From Quercus robur (Eukaryota; Streptophyta; Magnoliopsida; Fagales; Fagaceae): DNA of 64,000 nt. Made by a program: the position numbers and the translations under genes. The stretch covers positions 17,273,656 to 17,337,655 of the forward strand of contig NC_065538.1 in the NCBI RefSeq assembly GCF_932294415.1, read 5' to 3'. Positions within the stretch are counted from its first letter, which is position 1, and every line of letters begins with the position of its first letter. The notes beneath the pieces were generated by a model. The model made no database searches and was not told where the DNA came from. It was given only the letters and a program-made list of their open reading frames with translations. Below, one piece after another: positions 63,561 through 64,000 of the stretch.

Positions 63561-63743
63561 CGCTTTGGGTCCGCTATCCCGATCATGATTTTCCTACCCC
63601 AGGGGTAAAGGCCCTTCCCTTTTTGGCCGGTTATGGGCGAGGAGGGATTCGAACCCCCGACACCGTGGTTCGTAGCCACGTGCTCTAATCCTCTGAGCTA
63701 CAGGCCCCACCCCGTCTCCACTGGATTTGTTCCCGGGAGTACC
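63561..63743 (-). other. Chloroplast DNA segment in the nuclear genome (NUPT)
   Basis: The minus strand reads as the plastid region between 5S rRNA and trnN: 'ggtactcccgggaacaaatc' then 'cagtggagacggggtgg', the trnR-ACG gene, and 'ggaagggcctttacccctg' with 'gatcgggatagcggaccc'. These are recalled plastid inverted-repeat sequences. Host AT-rich DNA resumes sharply on both sides, which argues against this contig being plastid DNA. Confidence 0.85.
63634..63707 (-). tRNA. trnR-ACG: tRNA-Arg (ACG), plastid-derived copy
   Basis: 74 nt, 5' GGGCCTGTAGCTCAG to 3' CTCCTCGCCCA, anticodon ACG at 63671-63673, T-arm GGTTCGAAT. The cloverleaf is intact. Mispairs in the acceptor stem (GGGCCTG against CTCGCCC) are also a feature of the plastid gene as I recall it. 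It sits in transferred plastid DNA, so nuclear expression is doubtful even though internal A and B boxes resemble pol III promoters. Confidence 0.85.
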
Positions 63744-64000
63744 CTAAACCTCTGGTAAATAACAAAATATGGTTCTGCAAAGTTACTTATCAGGCTTAAA
63801 ACAATATATCTTTGTTGCATTTTTCAGTAAATTCCACAAAACACAAAGCAAATCTGAATCATTAAGGCTTCAATTTTCAATGCTAGCAACATTTATCAAT
63901 TATTTGTACCTGAGCCACAATATCATTTCCTCTGTAGATAGTGTAGGACTTCTGGAAAGGAAAACCTTTCACCTTTAACTTAGAGGCTGAGTCTTCCCCA

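Overview
This is nuclear DNA from a woody eudicot. It is AT-rich, has long introns and is packed with nested transposons. The style of several repeats (tRNA-derived SINEs, a MITE family with CACTGTTCATG-type subterminal repeats, LTRs rich in TCGAG motifs) makes me favour Fagaceae (oak/chestnut type); this is an inference from recalled repeat style, not a search. No prokaryotic features or CRISPR arrays are present.

Layout. (1) 1835-35494 (+): a malectin-like/LRR receptor kinase gene (copy A; LRR-RLK subfamily I, IOS1/MEE39 type) in 13 exons. Exon phases and the 905-residue product fit together except for one missing base in exon 2. Its introns hold most of the transposons: a 9.2-kb Ty1/copia element in intron 1, an hAT element inside a MITE and a LINE in intron 2, a SINE, LINE and second SINE in intron 3, a TIR element with a LINE inside it in intron 4, copia and TIR debris in intron 8, a perfect 76-bp palindrome in intron 10, and a non-autonomous LTR element carrying a SINE and a solo LTR in intron 12. 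(2) 35495-52467: transposon-rich intergenic DNA with two solo LTRs, a degraded LINE, several MITEs and a 3.9-kb Helitron-like element (47393-51325, minus) that carries exon-like pieces of at least two unrelated host genes, the YJU2/CCDC94 splicing factor and the ECR1/UBA3 NEDD8-activating E1 subunit. (3) 52468-57598 (+): copy B of the receptor kinase, lacking signal-peptide and malectin exons and carrying a nonsense codon, a lost splice donor and a changed kinase residue: a pseudogene. It is useful because its compact introns show the empty sites of insertions in copy A. (4) 58150-61764 (+): a FAR1-RELATED SEQUENCE (MULE-transposase-derived) gene with a 5'UTR intron and a 3' intron, broken by a one-base frameshift and a nonsense codon. 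(5) 61765-64000: a short tandem repeat, anonymous DNA, and a piece of chloroplast genome (trnR-ACG with flanks) at 63561-63743.

No gene here cooperates with another in a pathway in any way visible from sequence. The biology of interest is a tandem immune/development-type receptor kinase pair being inflated and broken by insertions, a copia element with an extra downstream ORF that seems to have its own TATA box and intron, and a gene-fragment-capturing Helitron.
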